Shown: one piece after another, positions 6,002-13,394 of the stretch
How positions within the stretch are numbered: position 1 is the stretch's first letter
Layout of the letters: every line of letters starts with the position of its first letter
Source: S010-17 sp036478895
GTDB taxonomy: Bacteria; Bacteroidota; Bacteroidia; Flavobacteriales; Flavobacteriaceae
NCBI GenBank assembly: GCA_036478895.1
Contig: JAZGEV010000097.1
Location: 1 to 18,406, forward strand
DNA length: 18,406 bases
Direction of reading: 5' to 3'
Made by a program: the position numbers and the translations under genes
Notes under the pieces: model-generated
The model's database searches: none
Seen by the model: only the letters and a program-made list of their open reading frames with translations
What the model was told of the DNA's origin: nothing

Positions 6002-8251
6002 ATGAAAAAAACAATAATAGCCATCATTTTGGCACTAGTATCATTACATACATTTTCGCAAAAAAACGAATTAAAAGGTATGATTATGATAAAAGATTAC
6101 GATAATAAAATAAAAGGTATTGAAGGTGTAAACGTCTATTGGGAAAATACCAAAATAGGTGCTTCAACAAACGAAAAAGGATGGTTTACAGTACCTTATA
6201 AAAAAGAATATACTAAATTAGTTATTAGTTATGTTGGGTTTCAAACCGACACATTAACTATTACTTCCAATAAAGAATTACATCATACTTTAAAAGAAGA
6301 AGCTAATTTAGATGAAATAACGATCCGTCAACGAAAAAAAGCTTCAGGTATAAATAACTCAAAAATTGCCAACATCATTCAAATAAATAGTGGCGAATTA
6401 TTAAAAGCAGCTTGTTGTAATTTATCTGAAAGTTTTGAAACAAATCCATCCATAGATGTTAATTTTTCTGATGCGGTTACAGGAACCAAACAAATTAAAA
6501 TGTTGGGACTTACAAGTCCGTATTTACTAATTACCCAAGGAAATATTCCTTCTATTCGTGGTGCATCACAAGCTTTTGGGCTCACATACACGCCTGGCAC
6601 TTGGATTAATAGTATCCAAATCACCAAAGGTACTGGAAGTGTTGTCAATGGCTTTGAAAGTATTTCTGGGCAGATAAATACAGAATTAAAAAGACCCGAA
6701 AATGACGATACATTTTTTCTTAATTTATATGGTGCAAAAAATGGACGCATGGAAGGCAATGTCCATTTAACCCAAAAAATTAATGAAAAATGGCACACAG
6801 GTTTATACGTACACGGCAATTTACGAAACACAATAAACGATGAAAATAATGATGCCTTTTTAGATTTACCTTTAGGAAATCAAGTTAATGTAATGAATGC
6901 CTGGAATTTTAGAGATGTAAATTCGGGTTGGGAAAGTAGTATTAATTTTAAATTGTTGAACGACAAAAAACAAGGTGGTTCAATTAATTTTAATGAAGAT
7001 TTACATCAAAACACCACAACAGAATACGGCACAACAATAGACACCAAACGCTTTGAAACTAGTATAAAAGCAGGTAAGGTTTTTAAAGACACGCCTTATA
7101 AAAGCATCGGCTTTCAAGCGGCTTTTAGTACACACAATCAGAATTCTTTTTACGGCATTCGTAATTATGACATTAAGCATAATAGTTTCTATTTTAATAG
7201 TATTCTACAATCCATTTTAAGTAATACGCGTAATAAATTTAAAGCAGGTATTAGCTTAAGTTATGATGATTATGCAGAAAATGTGATTGGTACCAATTTT
7301 AATAGAGAAGAAAAATCTATTGGTGGTTTTTTTGAATACGCTTATGATGCAGATAAAAAATTAAGTTTAGTTGCAGGTATTAGAGCAGATTATAATTCAA
7401 TTATGAAATTTTTCATTACCCCAAGACTTCATTTAAAATATGATGCAACAGATAAGTTAACTTTTAGAGCTTCTGCTGGAAGCGGACGAAGAACCTCAAC
7501 TATTTTTTCTGAAAATCAAAAATTATTCGCTACTTCTAGAAACGTTATATTACCATCTACAAGTAATTCATTATATGGCTTAGATCCAGAAAAAGCTTGG
7601 AATTATGGTGTCAGCGGTTTGTATAAATTTAAATTATTTGGCAATGAAGGTGATATTAGTGTCGATTATTTTAAAACCGATTTCCAAAATCAAGTTGTTG
7701 TAGATTATGAGAATCCTCAGCAAGTTTCTTTTTATAATTTAAACGGTAAATCCTATGCCAATAGCTTACAAGTGAGTTTTAATCAGGAAATTATTCGTAA
7801 TTTAGATTTGCGTGTGGCTTACAAACATTTTGATGTAAAAACACAATACACAAGTGGTTTAAAAGACAAACCTTTACAACCTAAAGAACGTTATTTTGCA
7901 AACTTATCTTATAAAATAAGATCCAAAGAAGAAGGCAATAAAAGTTATTGGATGTTTGACGTAACCTATAACAATGTTGGTAAGCAACGTTTACCTTTCA
8001 CAGGCTCAAATCCAAGTACTTTGCAATTACCCGCAATTTCACAAACGTATGGATTAATTAACGCTCAAATAACAAAAACCTTTAAAAACAAATTAGAATT
8101 GTATCTTGGCGGTGAGAATTTAGGTAATTACCAACAAAAAACAGCTATTTTAGATGATTCAAACCCGTTTGGCGCGTATTTTGATAGTTCTATGATATAT
8201 GCGCCAATTCACGGTGCAAATTATTATGCTGGATTACGATTTAGTCTATAA
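6002..8251 (+). CDS. TonB-dependent receptor, Cys-Cys plug type (probably metal)
   Basis: Outer-membrane receptor of 749 residues that would use TonB/ExbBD energy to import its ligand. Signal peptide 1-19 (ends TFSQ), a carboxypeptidase-like regulatory beta domain (about 22-100), a likely TonB box DEITI (104-108), a plug domain (about 125-230) and a 22-strand-type barrel to the C-terminus. In the plug, AACCN places adjacent cysteines at 138-139 near its start; this CCN pattern occurs in receptors found next to HYC_CC_PP and heavy-metal-associated proteins and suggests a soft metal such as copper. The ligand is inferred from context, not proven. The ATG sits just after a nested hairpin, and the HMA-like gene follows after 8 bases, so co-transcription is likely. 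Confidence 0.88.
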   Translation: MKKTIIAIILALVSLHTFSQKNELKGMIMIKDYDNKIKGIEGVNVYWENTKIGASTNEKGWFTVPYKKEYTKLVISYVGFQTDTLTITSNKELHHTLKEEANLDEITIRQRKKASGINNSKIANIIQINSGELLKAACCNLSESFETNPSIDVNFSDAVTGTKQIKMLGLTSPYLLITQGNIPSIRGASQAFGLTYTPGTWINSIQITKGTGSVVNGFESISGQINTELKRPENDDTFFLNLYGAKNGRMEGNVHLTQKINEKWHTGLYVHGNLRNTINDENNDAFLDLPLGNQVNVMNAWNFRDVNSGWESSINFKLLNDKKQGGSINFNEDLHQNTTTEYGTTIDTKRFETSIKAGKVFKDTPYKSIGFQAAFSTHNQNSFYGIRNYDIKHNSFYFNSILQSILSNTRNKFKAGISLSYDDYAENVIGTNFNREEKSIGGFFEYAYDADKKLSLVAGIRADYNSIMKFFITPRLHLKYDATDKLTFRASAGSGRRTSTIFSENQKLFATSRNVILPSTSNSLYGLDPEKAWNYGVSGLYKFKLFGNEGDISVDYFKTDFQNQVVVDYENPQQVSFYNLNGKSYANSLQVSFNQEIIRNLDLRVAYKHFDVKTQYTSGLKDKPLQPKERYFANLSYKIRSKEEGNKSYWMFDVTYNNVGKQRLPFTGSNPSTLQLPAISQTYGLINAQITKTFKNKLELYLGGENLGNYQQKTAILDDSNPFGAYFDSSMIYAPIHGANYYAGLRFSL

Positions 8252-8259
8252 CATTTAAA

Positions 8260-8610
8260 ATGAAAACAATGAAAAAATTAGTAATAGTACTCGTACTTTT
8301 CTCAATGACGTTAAACAGTTTCGCTCAAAAGAAAAAAGCAAAACATAAATTTCAAGTAGAAGGTGTTTGCGAAATGCGTAAAGAACGTATTGAAAAGGCT
8401 TGTTTGGACACCAAAGTTGTAAAAATGGCAACTTGGAATGTAGAATCTCACCAACTAGTTGTAATTCTTACCGAGAAAAAAACGACTGTTAAAAAGTTGA
8501 AAGAAAATATAGCCAAAGTTGGTCACGATACCGATGATGCAAAAGCTACAGATGAAGTGTATGCAAAAATGCACGAATGTTGTAAATATCGTGAATTAGA
8601 GAATCATTAG
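8260..8610 (+). CDS. Secreted heavy-metal-associated (HMA-like) domain protein
   Basis: 116 residues: a signal peptide (about 1-23, ending NSFAQ), a ferredoxin-like HMA domain (about 28-90), and a conserved tail MHECCKYRE with a CC pair at 107-108. The HMA metal loop normally reads CxxC; here it is GVCEMRKER, so C37 remains but the second position is R40. C48, eight residues on, and the CC tail could supply other ligands. The rest of the domain fits the family. A periplasmic metal-chaperone or sensing role is inferred from the family and from the receptor 8 bases upstream. A second ATG at 8269 (residue 4) is an equally possible start. Confidence 0.82.
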   Translation: MKTMKKLVIVLVLFSMTLNSFAQKKKAKHKFQVEGVCEMRKERIEKACLDTKVVKMATWNVESHQLVVILTEKKTTVKKLKENIAKVGHDTDDAKATDEVYAKMHECCKYRELENH

Positions 8611-8631
8611 ATTCTAAAGTACACAATCACA

Positions 8632-8679
8632 TTAAGGTTTTAAAAAGTCAGGGTTTCACTTAAAGTGAAACCCTGACTT
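8632..8679. repeat. 48-bp repeat with hairpin, copy 1
   Basis: Matches 10678-10725 in 47 of 48 positions, in the same orientation. It consists of TTAAGGTTTT plus a palindrome with 17-bp perfect arms (8645-8661 and 8663-8679) around a single central A. It may terminate the metal locus, but on the plus strand no good U-tract follows; the T-run lies on the minus-strand side, where no gene reads in. A 10-bp direct repeat GACTTACTTT (8675-8684, 8687-8696) overlaps its right end. Confidence 0.8.
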
Positions 8680-8847
8680 ACTTTGGGACTTACTTTATTA
8701 GAAATAAGAAATCTTTAAATTGCAAATGATTATTAATTAGAAAGTGTAAAATTACTGTATTTATTATCAATCTAACTCAAATGAGAGTTTCCCTCAATAA
8801 GATGCAGCACTTACTCAATATGACTTTTAAGAATGTATAAATGCATC

Positions 8848-8855
8848 TATGTTTG
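8848..8855 (+). promoter_or_regulatory. -7 promoter element for DUF4139 gene
   Basis: TATGTTTG is a perfect TAnnTTTG match. It lies inside the 45-base upstream extension of the reading frame, so a transcript from it could only use the ATG at 8878, with a leader of about 16 bases. A degenerate -33 element (TTTTAA, 8824-8829) lies 18 bases before it. Confidence 0.55.
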
Positions 8856-8877
8856 TATTATAATCAAAACAAACATC

Positions 8878-10485
8878 ATGAAAAAAATACTTCTTTTAAT
8901 TATCACATTAGCAAACATTCAACTACTAACAGCTCAAGAGTTGGTAAATTCTGACCTAAAAAAGGTGACTGTTTTTAAAAATAATGCCAACATCAAAAGA
9001 CATACTGTTGTAAATCTAAAAAAAGGCGTGCAAGAAATTGTGCTAACAGGTTTAACTACACGTTTGAATCCGTCGAGTATTCAAGTTCAATTAAAAAATA
9101 ACAATGTGGAATTGCTATCAGCTAAATATGAACCAAATTATTTAATTTCAAAGAAAGACTCACCCGAAATAGAAAAGCTCAAAGAAGCCTTAAAATTGCT
9201 ACAAGAAACGATGAATTGGCATGCTGTAGAAGAACATGTTTTAAAAAATACGTTAGAAGTATATCATAAAAATCAGAATTTAAGTGGCGATGCGGGTTTT
9301 ACACCAAACCAAGTCATTGAATTGGCAAACGTTTATAGAACAAAGACTTTAGAATTAAAAAAAGAGCTCATTGTTATTCGCAAAAAAATTGAAAAGATTG
9401 CCAAAGAAAAAACTAAAATTGAATTACAATTAGAAAATAAAAATGCGAAATTTAACAAACCAAGTGGTCATATTGTTTTAAAATTGGATGTTAAAACAGC
9501 AACCAGTAGCACTATAAAGTTCTCTTATTTAGTTTCCAATGCTGGTTGGTCTCCACTTTACGATTTACGATCTGAAGGCATCACAAAAAACATTCAATTA
9601 AAATACAAAGCAAGTATCTATCAAAATACAGGAATCGATTGGAATAATGTACCTATGATAGTATCAACAGGTAATCCTTTACAAAATAACAACCGCCCAA
9701 TTTTACAACCTTTATTTGCACAAATTTATAATCCTGTAGTAAATGCACTTGCTGGAAGAGCTGCAGGCCTTTCCATCAATAAAAAAGAAATGGCTTCCAA
9801 TATGGCTTTGGAGGAAGTTGTTGTAAATAAATATAAAGATGGCTATAATTACAATGCAAACATTGCAAACAATCAATTGGCAATTAGTTATGAACTCACT
9901 AATTTACAAGATATAAAAAGTGATGGTAAAGAAAATTTAGTAGCATTAAAGAGTTATGATGTAGAGACTTCATATGTTTATCACACAGTTCCTAAAATAA
10001 ATTCTGGCGCTTTCTTATTAGCTAAAATTAGCAATTGGGAAAAATATAATTTAGAAACTGGTGCAGCAAATATCTTTTTTGAAGGTGCGTATGTTGGTAA
10101 AACCACTATAAATCCAGAAGTAACCTCTAAAGAATTATTAATTTCTATGGGATTAGATCGTAATATTATTGTAGAACGCAAACAAAAAACCGACTACCAT
10201 TCAAAAGCCTTTTTGGCAAATAATAAAAAGGAAACTTTTGAATATGATATTATTGTAAAGAACAAAAAAAATGTAGCCATAGATATTGAAGTTTTGGATC
10301 AAATACCGGTTTCGCAAAATAAAAAAATAAAAGTTGAACTTTTAGAAATAGGATCGGCTACTTTAAAAGAAGATAATGGTAAAGTATTATGGAAATTCAC
10401 ATTACAACCTCATGGCGTTTTTAAAGAAAAATTTAGCTATTCGGTAAAATATCCAAAAGATAGTAATGTAACTCATATAAAATAA
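8878..10485 (+). CDS. Secreted DUF4140/DUF4139 (MuiA-like) protein
   Basis: 535 residues. The signal peptide begins MKKILLLIITL and ends near LLTAQ. An N-terminal DUF4140 region (about 25-85, starting KKVTVFKNNANI) is followed by a coiled-coil stretch (about 140-195), then DUF4139 to the C-terminus. The family includes the Rhodobacter mucoidy inhibitor MuiA; biochemical function is unknown, and its fold suggests an extracytoplasmic scaffold. The frame is open upstream to 8833, but that extension would put 15 unrelated residues before a perfect signal peptide and contains the promoter, so 8878 is chosen. Residues about 290-317 carry SusC-like motifs (ALAGRAAGLSI, then ALEEVVV). The gene stands alone, ended by a terminator and flanked by two copies of a 48-bp repeat. 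Confidence 0.8.
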   Translation: MKKILLLIITLANIQLLTAQELVNSDLKKVTVFKNNANIKRHTVVNLKKGVQEIVLTGLTTRLNPSSIQVQLKNNNVELLSAKYEPNYLISKKDSPEIEKLKEALKLLQETMNWHAVEEHVLKNTLEVYHKNQNLSGDAGFTPNQVIELANVYRTKTLELKKELIVIRKKIEKIAKEKTKIELQLENKNAKFNKPSGHIVLKLDVKTATSSTIKFSYLVSNAGWSPLYDLRSEGITKNIQLKYKASIYQNTGIDWNNVPMIVSTGNPLQNNNRPILQPLFAQIYNPVVNALAGRAAGLSINKKEMASNMALEEVVVNKYKDGYNYNANIANNQLAISYELTNLQDIKSDGKENLVALKSYDVETSYVYHTVPKINSGAFLLAKISNWEKYNLETGAANIFFEGAYVGKTTINPEVTSKELLISMGLDRNIIVERKQKTDYHSKAFLANNKKETFEYDIIVKNKKNVAIDIEVLDQIPVSQNKKIKVELLEIGSATLKEDNGKVLWKFTLQPHGVFKEKFSYSVKYPKDSNVTHIK

Positions 10486-10504
10486 TTAAATGAATTAAAT
10501 CATT

Positions 10505-10535
10505 AAAAAAGACTGCATTCTGCAGTCTTTTTTTT
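10505..10535 (+). terminator. Intrinsic terminator of DUF4139 gene
   Basis: GACTGCA (10511-10517) and TGCAGTC (10521-10527) pair around TTC, extended by a run of A before and eight T after. It begins 20 bases after the stop codon and has the clearest intrinsic terminator form in the window; the A-run makes it partly bidirectional. Confidence 0.9.
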
Positions 10536-10677
10536 ATAAATATCCTAACTAATTCAATAAGAAGTTTCCCTCAACAAGAAGGTGATTTAAAGAAAGGAAG
10601 TGTTTTGATTTTCACAACAAAATAGGTAAAAAGAACATCAATTGTCAATAAATAAAGTCTTTGAAGTTCTGCAAACT

Positions 10678-10725
10678 TTAAGGTTTTAAAAAGTCAGGGT
10701 TTCACTTTAAGTGAAACCCTGACTT
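10678..10725 (-). terminator. 48-bp repeat copy 2, likely rny terminator
   Basis: Second copy of the repeat at 8632-8679, with the central base T instead of A. Perfect arms of 18 bp run 10690-10707 and 10709-10726. Read on the minus strand, the stem follows the rny stop by 26 bases and is followed by TTTT, a good intrinsic terminator. On the plus strand it would act as a second, weaker stop for the convergent DUF4139 gene. Confidence 0.75.
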
Positions 10726-10752
10726 TACTTTTAAAGATTATATACTATAAAC

Positions 10753-12351
10753 CTACCTAGCAATATTAACGGCTCTAGTTTCACGTATCACAGTTACTCT
10801 TACTTGACCAGGATAAGTCATATCATTTTGTATTTTTTGAGAAATATTGAATGATAGTTCAGCCGCTTTAACATCATCCACTTTAGCGCTTTCTACAATA
10901 ACACGTAATTCTCTACCTGCTTGTATAGCATAGGCTTTTTGAACACCTGTAAATGCAAATGCAATTTCTTCTAAATCTTTTAAACGTTGTATGTACGAGT
11001 CTAAAACTTGACGTCTTGCGCCTGGTCTTGCGCCAGATATAGCGTCACAAACTTGCACAATTGGAGATATTAACGACGTCATTTCAATTTCATCGTGATG
11101 TGCTCCAATAGCGTTGCAAACATCTGGTTTTTCACCGTATTTTTTCGCCCATTCCATACCTAACAATGCGTGAGGTAATTCGCTTTCCGTTTCTGGTACT
11201 TTACCAATATCGTGTAATAGACCAGCACGTTTAGCAACTTTAGCATTCAAACCAAGTTCCGATGCCATTAATGCACAAAGGTTGGCTACTTCACGTGAAT
11301 GTTGTAATAAATTTTGTCCGTATGATGATCTGTATTTCATTCTTCCAACAACTTTAATCAGCTCTGGATGTAAACCATGAATTCCTAAATCAATAACAGT
11401 ACGTTTTCCAACATCTGCCATTTCTTGTTCTATTGCTTTTTTTGTTTTTGCAACAATTTCTTCAATACGTGCAGGATGAATTCGTCCATCAGTTACTAAT
11501 TTATGTAGTGATAAACGTGCTATTTCTCTTCTCACAGGATCAAAACAAGATAGTATAATAGCTTCTGGTGTATCATCAACAATTATCTCCACACCTGTTG
11601 CTGCTTCAAGAGCTCTAATATTTCGACCTTCTCTACCAATGATTCTTCCTTTTACATCATCGGATTCTAAGTTAAATACAGACACGCAATTTTCAACCGT
11701 TTGCTCAACACCAACACGCTGAATTGTAGATAACACAATTTTACGTGCATCTTGCTGTGCGGTTAATTTAGCTTCTTCCATTGATTCTTGGATAAAAGCC
11801 ATAGCGTCTGTCTTTGCTTCGTCTTTTAAGGTTTTTGTCAATTCTTCTTTGGCATCTTCTGCAGATAAGCCAGAGATAACTTCCAATTGTTTTACATGAC
11901 TTTTATGGATTTTTTCAACTTCCGATTTCTTTTTATCTAAGAATTCAAGTTTGTAATCAAAGTCCGCTTCTTTCTTTTCTAAGGTTGTATTTAATTTTTT
12001 ATTCTTGTCGATTTCTTGAGAAACACGAGACTCCTTTTCACGGATTCTTTTCTCTGCATCTACAACTTTAATTTCACGTTTTTGGATGTGTCTTTCATGT
12101 TCCGATTTTAATTCAATAAAACGTTCCTTAGCTTGAAGCATTTTATTATTTTTAACACCTTCTGCTTCTATCCTAGCCTCTTTTAGTTGAATGCTTGCTT
12201 TGTTTTTTGCTTCTTTAATAATACTAGCCGATTGTTTTTTGGCACTATTTAATGTTTGCGATGCTTTATTTTTCTCTAAGACTTTGGCAATTATAAATCC
12301 AATTACAATTCCAATTATGGCGCCAATTATTGGCAGAAATAATTCATTCAT
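10753..12351 (-). CDS. rny: Ribonuclease Y
   Basis: Membrane-anchored endoribonuclease of 532 residues, full length, that starts mRNA decay by cutting single-stranded RNA. An N-terminal transmembrane helix (about 5-24) is followed by a long charged coiled coil (about 30-205), a KH RNA-binding domain with GRIIGREGRN (235-244), and an HD hydrolase domain with the catalytic H380-D381 in LLHDIGK, plus H418/H419 and D436 as further metal ligands. All key residues are present. It is the last protein gene of the coiled-coil/zapA/6S/rny block. A 284-base gap holding the 6S RNA separates it from zapA, so it probably has its own promoter, though I could not identify it. An 8-bp inverted repeat lies in its leader. 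Confidence 0.96.
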   Translation of the reverse strand: MNELFLPIIGAIIGIVIGFIIAKVLEKNKASQTLNSAKKQSASIIKEAKNKASIQLKEARIEAEGVKNNKMLQAKERFIELKSEHERHIQKREIKVVDAEKRIREKESRVSQEIDKNKKLNTTLEKKEADFDYKLEFLDKKKSEVEKIHKSHVKQLEVISGLSAEDAKEELTKTLKDEAKTDAMAFIQESMEEAKLTAQQDARKIVLSTIQRVGVEQTVENCVSVFNLESDDVKGRIIGREGRNIRALEAATGVEIIVDDTPEAIILSCFDPVRREIARLSLHKLVTDGRIHPARIEEIVAKTKKAIEQEMADVGKRTVIDLGIHGLHPELIKVVGRMKYRSSYGQNLLQHSREVANLCALMASELGLNAKVAKRAGLLHDIGKVPETESELPHALLGMEWAKKYGEKPDVCNAIGAHHDEIEMTSLISPIVQVCDAISGARPGARRQVLDSYIQRLKDLEEIAFAFTGVQKAYAIQAGRELRVIVESAKVDDVKAAELSFNISQKIQNDMTYPGQVRVTVIRETRAVNIAR

Positions 12352-12368
12352 TTTATATTTATTTTAGT

Positions 12369-12399
12369 AGATAGTTAGCTTCATTTTCTTAAACTATCT
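12369..12399 (-). repeat. Inverted repeat in rny leader
   Basis: AGATAGTT (12369-12376) and AACTATCT (12392-12399) are perfectly complementary with a 15-base spacer, starting 18 bases upstream of the rny start codon. It may form a leader hairpin; RNase genes are sometimes autoregulated through their leaders, but nothing here proves it. Confidence 0.4.
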
Positions 12400-12433
12400 C
12401 AGTTAGTAATGATTATATTTATATTTTTTACAT

Positions 12434-12595
12434 AAAAAAAACCTACATCGTTATGGTTATTATAAACTCCTGTAAAACAGGTTTAGGACTAACTGATTGA
12501 TCAAAAATCCACGTAAAGCGGCACGATTTAACAATCAAGACTTATCCTTTTTAATAGAATAGTGTTGAGTTTATTTAACAAATAAAAATGTAGGC
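12434..12595 (-). ncRNA. ssrS: Probable 6S RNA (6S-Flavo type)
   Basis: About 160 nt between zapA and rny, on their strand. The 5' part pairs with the 3' part in a long interrupted closing stem: CCTACAT with ATGTAGG, TTAT with ATAA, GTTA with TAAC, and ATAAACTC with GAGTTTAT, about 23 pairs in all. Inside is a large bubble whose 5' side (AACACTATTC and on) is unpaired and whose 3' side has a small hairpin CCTGT/ACAGG, as in known 6S RNAs. An apical stem includes AGGA/TCCT, GATTG/CAATC and AAATC/GATTT. The RNA ends in eight U, so the closing stem doubles as terminator. 6S RNA binds sigma-loaded RNA polymerase as an open-promoter mimic. Ends are approximate; identity rests on structure and position. 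Confidence 0.75.
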
Positions 12596-12635
12596 AATAT
12601 CTCCAATTAAGGGTATATGTTGTATTTTAAAGAAC

Positions 12636-12926
12636 TTATTTTAAATGCGAATCTAGAATGGAATTTATTTCATCCAATCTTTTATTTACATCTTTTTTTC
12701 CTAACTCATCTTTGATGCTTTTAACATCTACTTGTGATGAAAACTGTAATGCGCACATAGCTAACACGTCTTGTTTGTCTTGTACTGCATAACTTTGCTC
12801 AAACTTTTTTGAAAGTTTTGCAATCCTTTTAACTGCTTTCCTTACGCCTTCTTCCTCTTCAATATTTATTGTTAAAGGATAAACTCTATCTGCAATTTCT
12901 ACACGTATTTTTAACTTTTCACTCAT
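12636..12926 (-). CDS. zapA: Cell division protein ZapA
   Basis: 96 residues, the usual size of the ZapA family. The short N-terminal beta region (KLKIRVEIADRVYPLTI) precedes a helical part that starts with the family-like EEEEGVRKAVKRI and ends in a coiled-coil helix. ZapA is a cytoplasmic dimer or tetramer that bundles FtsZ filaments at the division site. It begins 6 bases after the stop of the upstream coiled-coil gene, so the two are co-transcribed, and the probable 6S RNA follows 40 bases after its stop. No odd residue was noticed. Confidence 0.88.
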   Translation of the reverse strand: MSEKLKIRVEIADRVYPLTINIEEEEGVRKAVKRIAKLSKKFEQSYAVQDKQDVLAMCALQFSSQVDVKSIKDELGKKDVNKRLDEINSILDSHLK

Positions 12927-12932
12927 CTTAAA

Positions 12933-13223
12933 TTATTCGCTTAATTGAACAATACATTTATCTATTTCACGAATTAAAGTATTAATTTTAATCTTAGTTA
13001 GGTGCTTATCTTCTTTGTTGCCTACTATTGCATTCGCAATTTTTAAAGATTGGTGTTTTTCCTCCAAATCTTTCATAAACTTAGTTTGCTCAGAAATTTT
13101 TATCAATAACGATTGCTCAGTTTGTTTTAACAAACCGTTTTCGTGTAGCAATTGCTCTTGTTTTAATATTAATTTTGTTAACTTATCTTCCAACAAGTCA
13201 ACTTTTTCCAAAACATTCTCCAT
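12933..13223 (-). CDS. Small coiled-coil protein upstream of ZapA
   Basis: 96 residues, strongly helical and charged, with heptad-like leucine/isoleucine spacing over about 1-60 (VLEKVDLLEDKL and on), no signal peptide and no membrane segment. Homologues of this size commonly precede zapA in Flavobacteriaceae. It ends ...REIDKCIVQLSE. Position and form suggest a divisome partner of ZapA, comparable in style to ZapB of gammaproteobacteria, but I see no sequence proof of homology. A TAnnTTTG element (13250-13257) lies upstream, so it is probably the first gene of the operon. Confidence 0.72.
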   Translation of the reverse strand: MENVLEKVDLLEDKLTKLILKQEQLLHENGLLKQTEQSLLIKISEQTKFMKDLEEKHQSLKIANAIVGNKEDKHLTKIKINTLIREIDKCIVQLSE

Positions 13224-13249
13224 TTATCAAAAAAGTATAAACTAATGTA

Positions 13250-13257
13250 CAAATTTA
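13250..13257 (-). promoter_or_regulatory. -7 promoter element for coiled-coil/zapA operon
   Basis: On the minus strand this reads TAAATTTG, a perfect TAnnTTTG match, with a T-run instead of TTG near -33. It would give a leader of about 20 bases before the ATG at 13223. Confidence 0.45.
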
Positions 13258-13344
13258 ACAGAAGATATTTAAAAAACCTACTAATTCTATCTTAAATATT
13301 AAAAAAAAATACAGCTATTAAATTTATCCAAATATAAAAAACAC

Positions 13345-13376
13345 TTTTGGCTTAGTTTTTGTATTTTTATCCTTTG
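13345..13376 (+). promoter_or_regulatory. Candidate promoter of M23/TonB operon
   Basis: TTTTG (13345-13349), an 18-base spacer and TATCCTTTG (13368-13376) resemble the Bacteroidota promoter, with one extra base in the -7 box. It lies 18 bases before the ATG at 13395. Confidence 0.35.
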
Positions 13377-13394
13377 ATATTTTAAATTTAAAGA

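Noticed and set aside
6379..6831. 150-residue open frame on the minus strand inside the TonB receptor
   Set aside because: It lies fully within a well-supported gene on the other strand, has no leader signals and shows no recognisable domain.
8833..8877. Possible 15-residue N-terminal extension of the DUF4139 protein (ATG at 8833)
   Set aside because: It would place unrelated residues ahead of a normal signal peptide, and a perfect -7 promoter box lies inside it.
13015..13245. 76-residue plus-strand frame antisense to the coiled-coil gene
   Set aside because: Cysteine/phenylalanine-rich product typical of antisense to coiled-coil sequence; no promoter or family.
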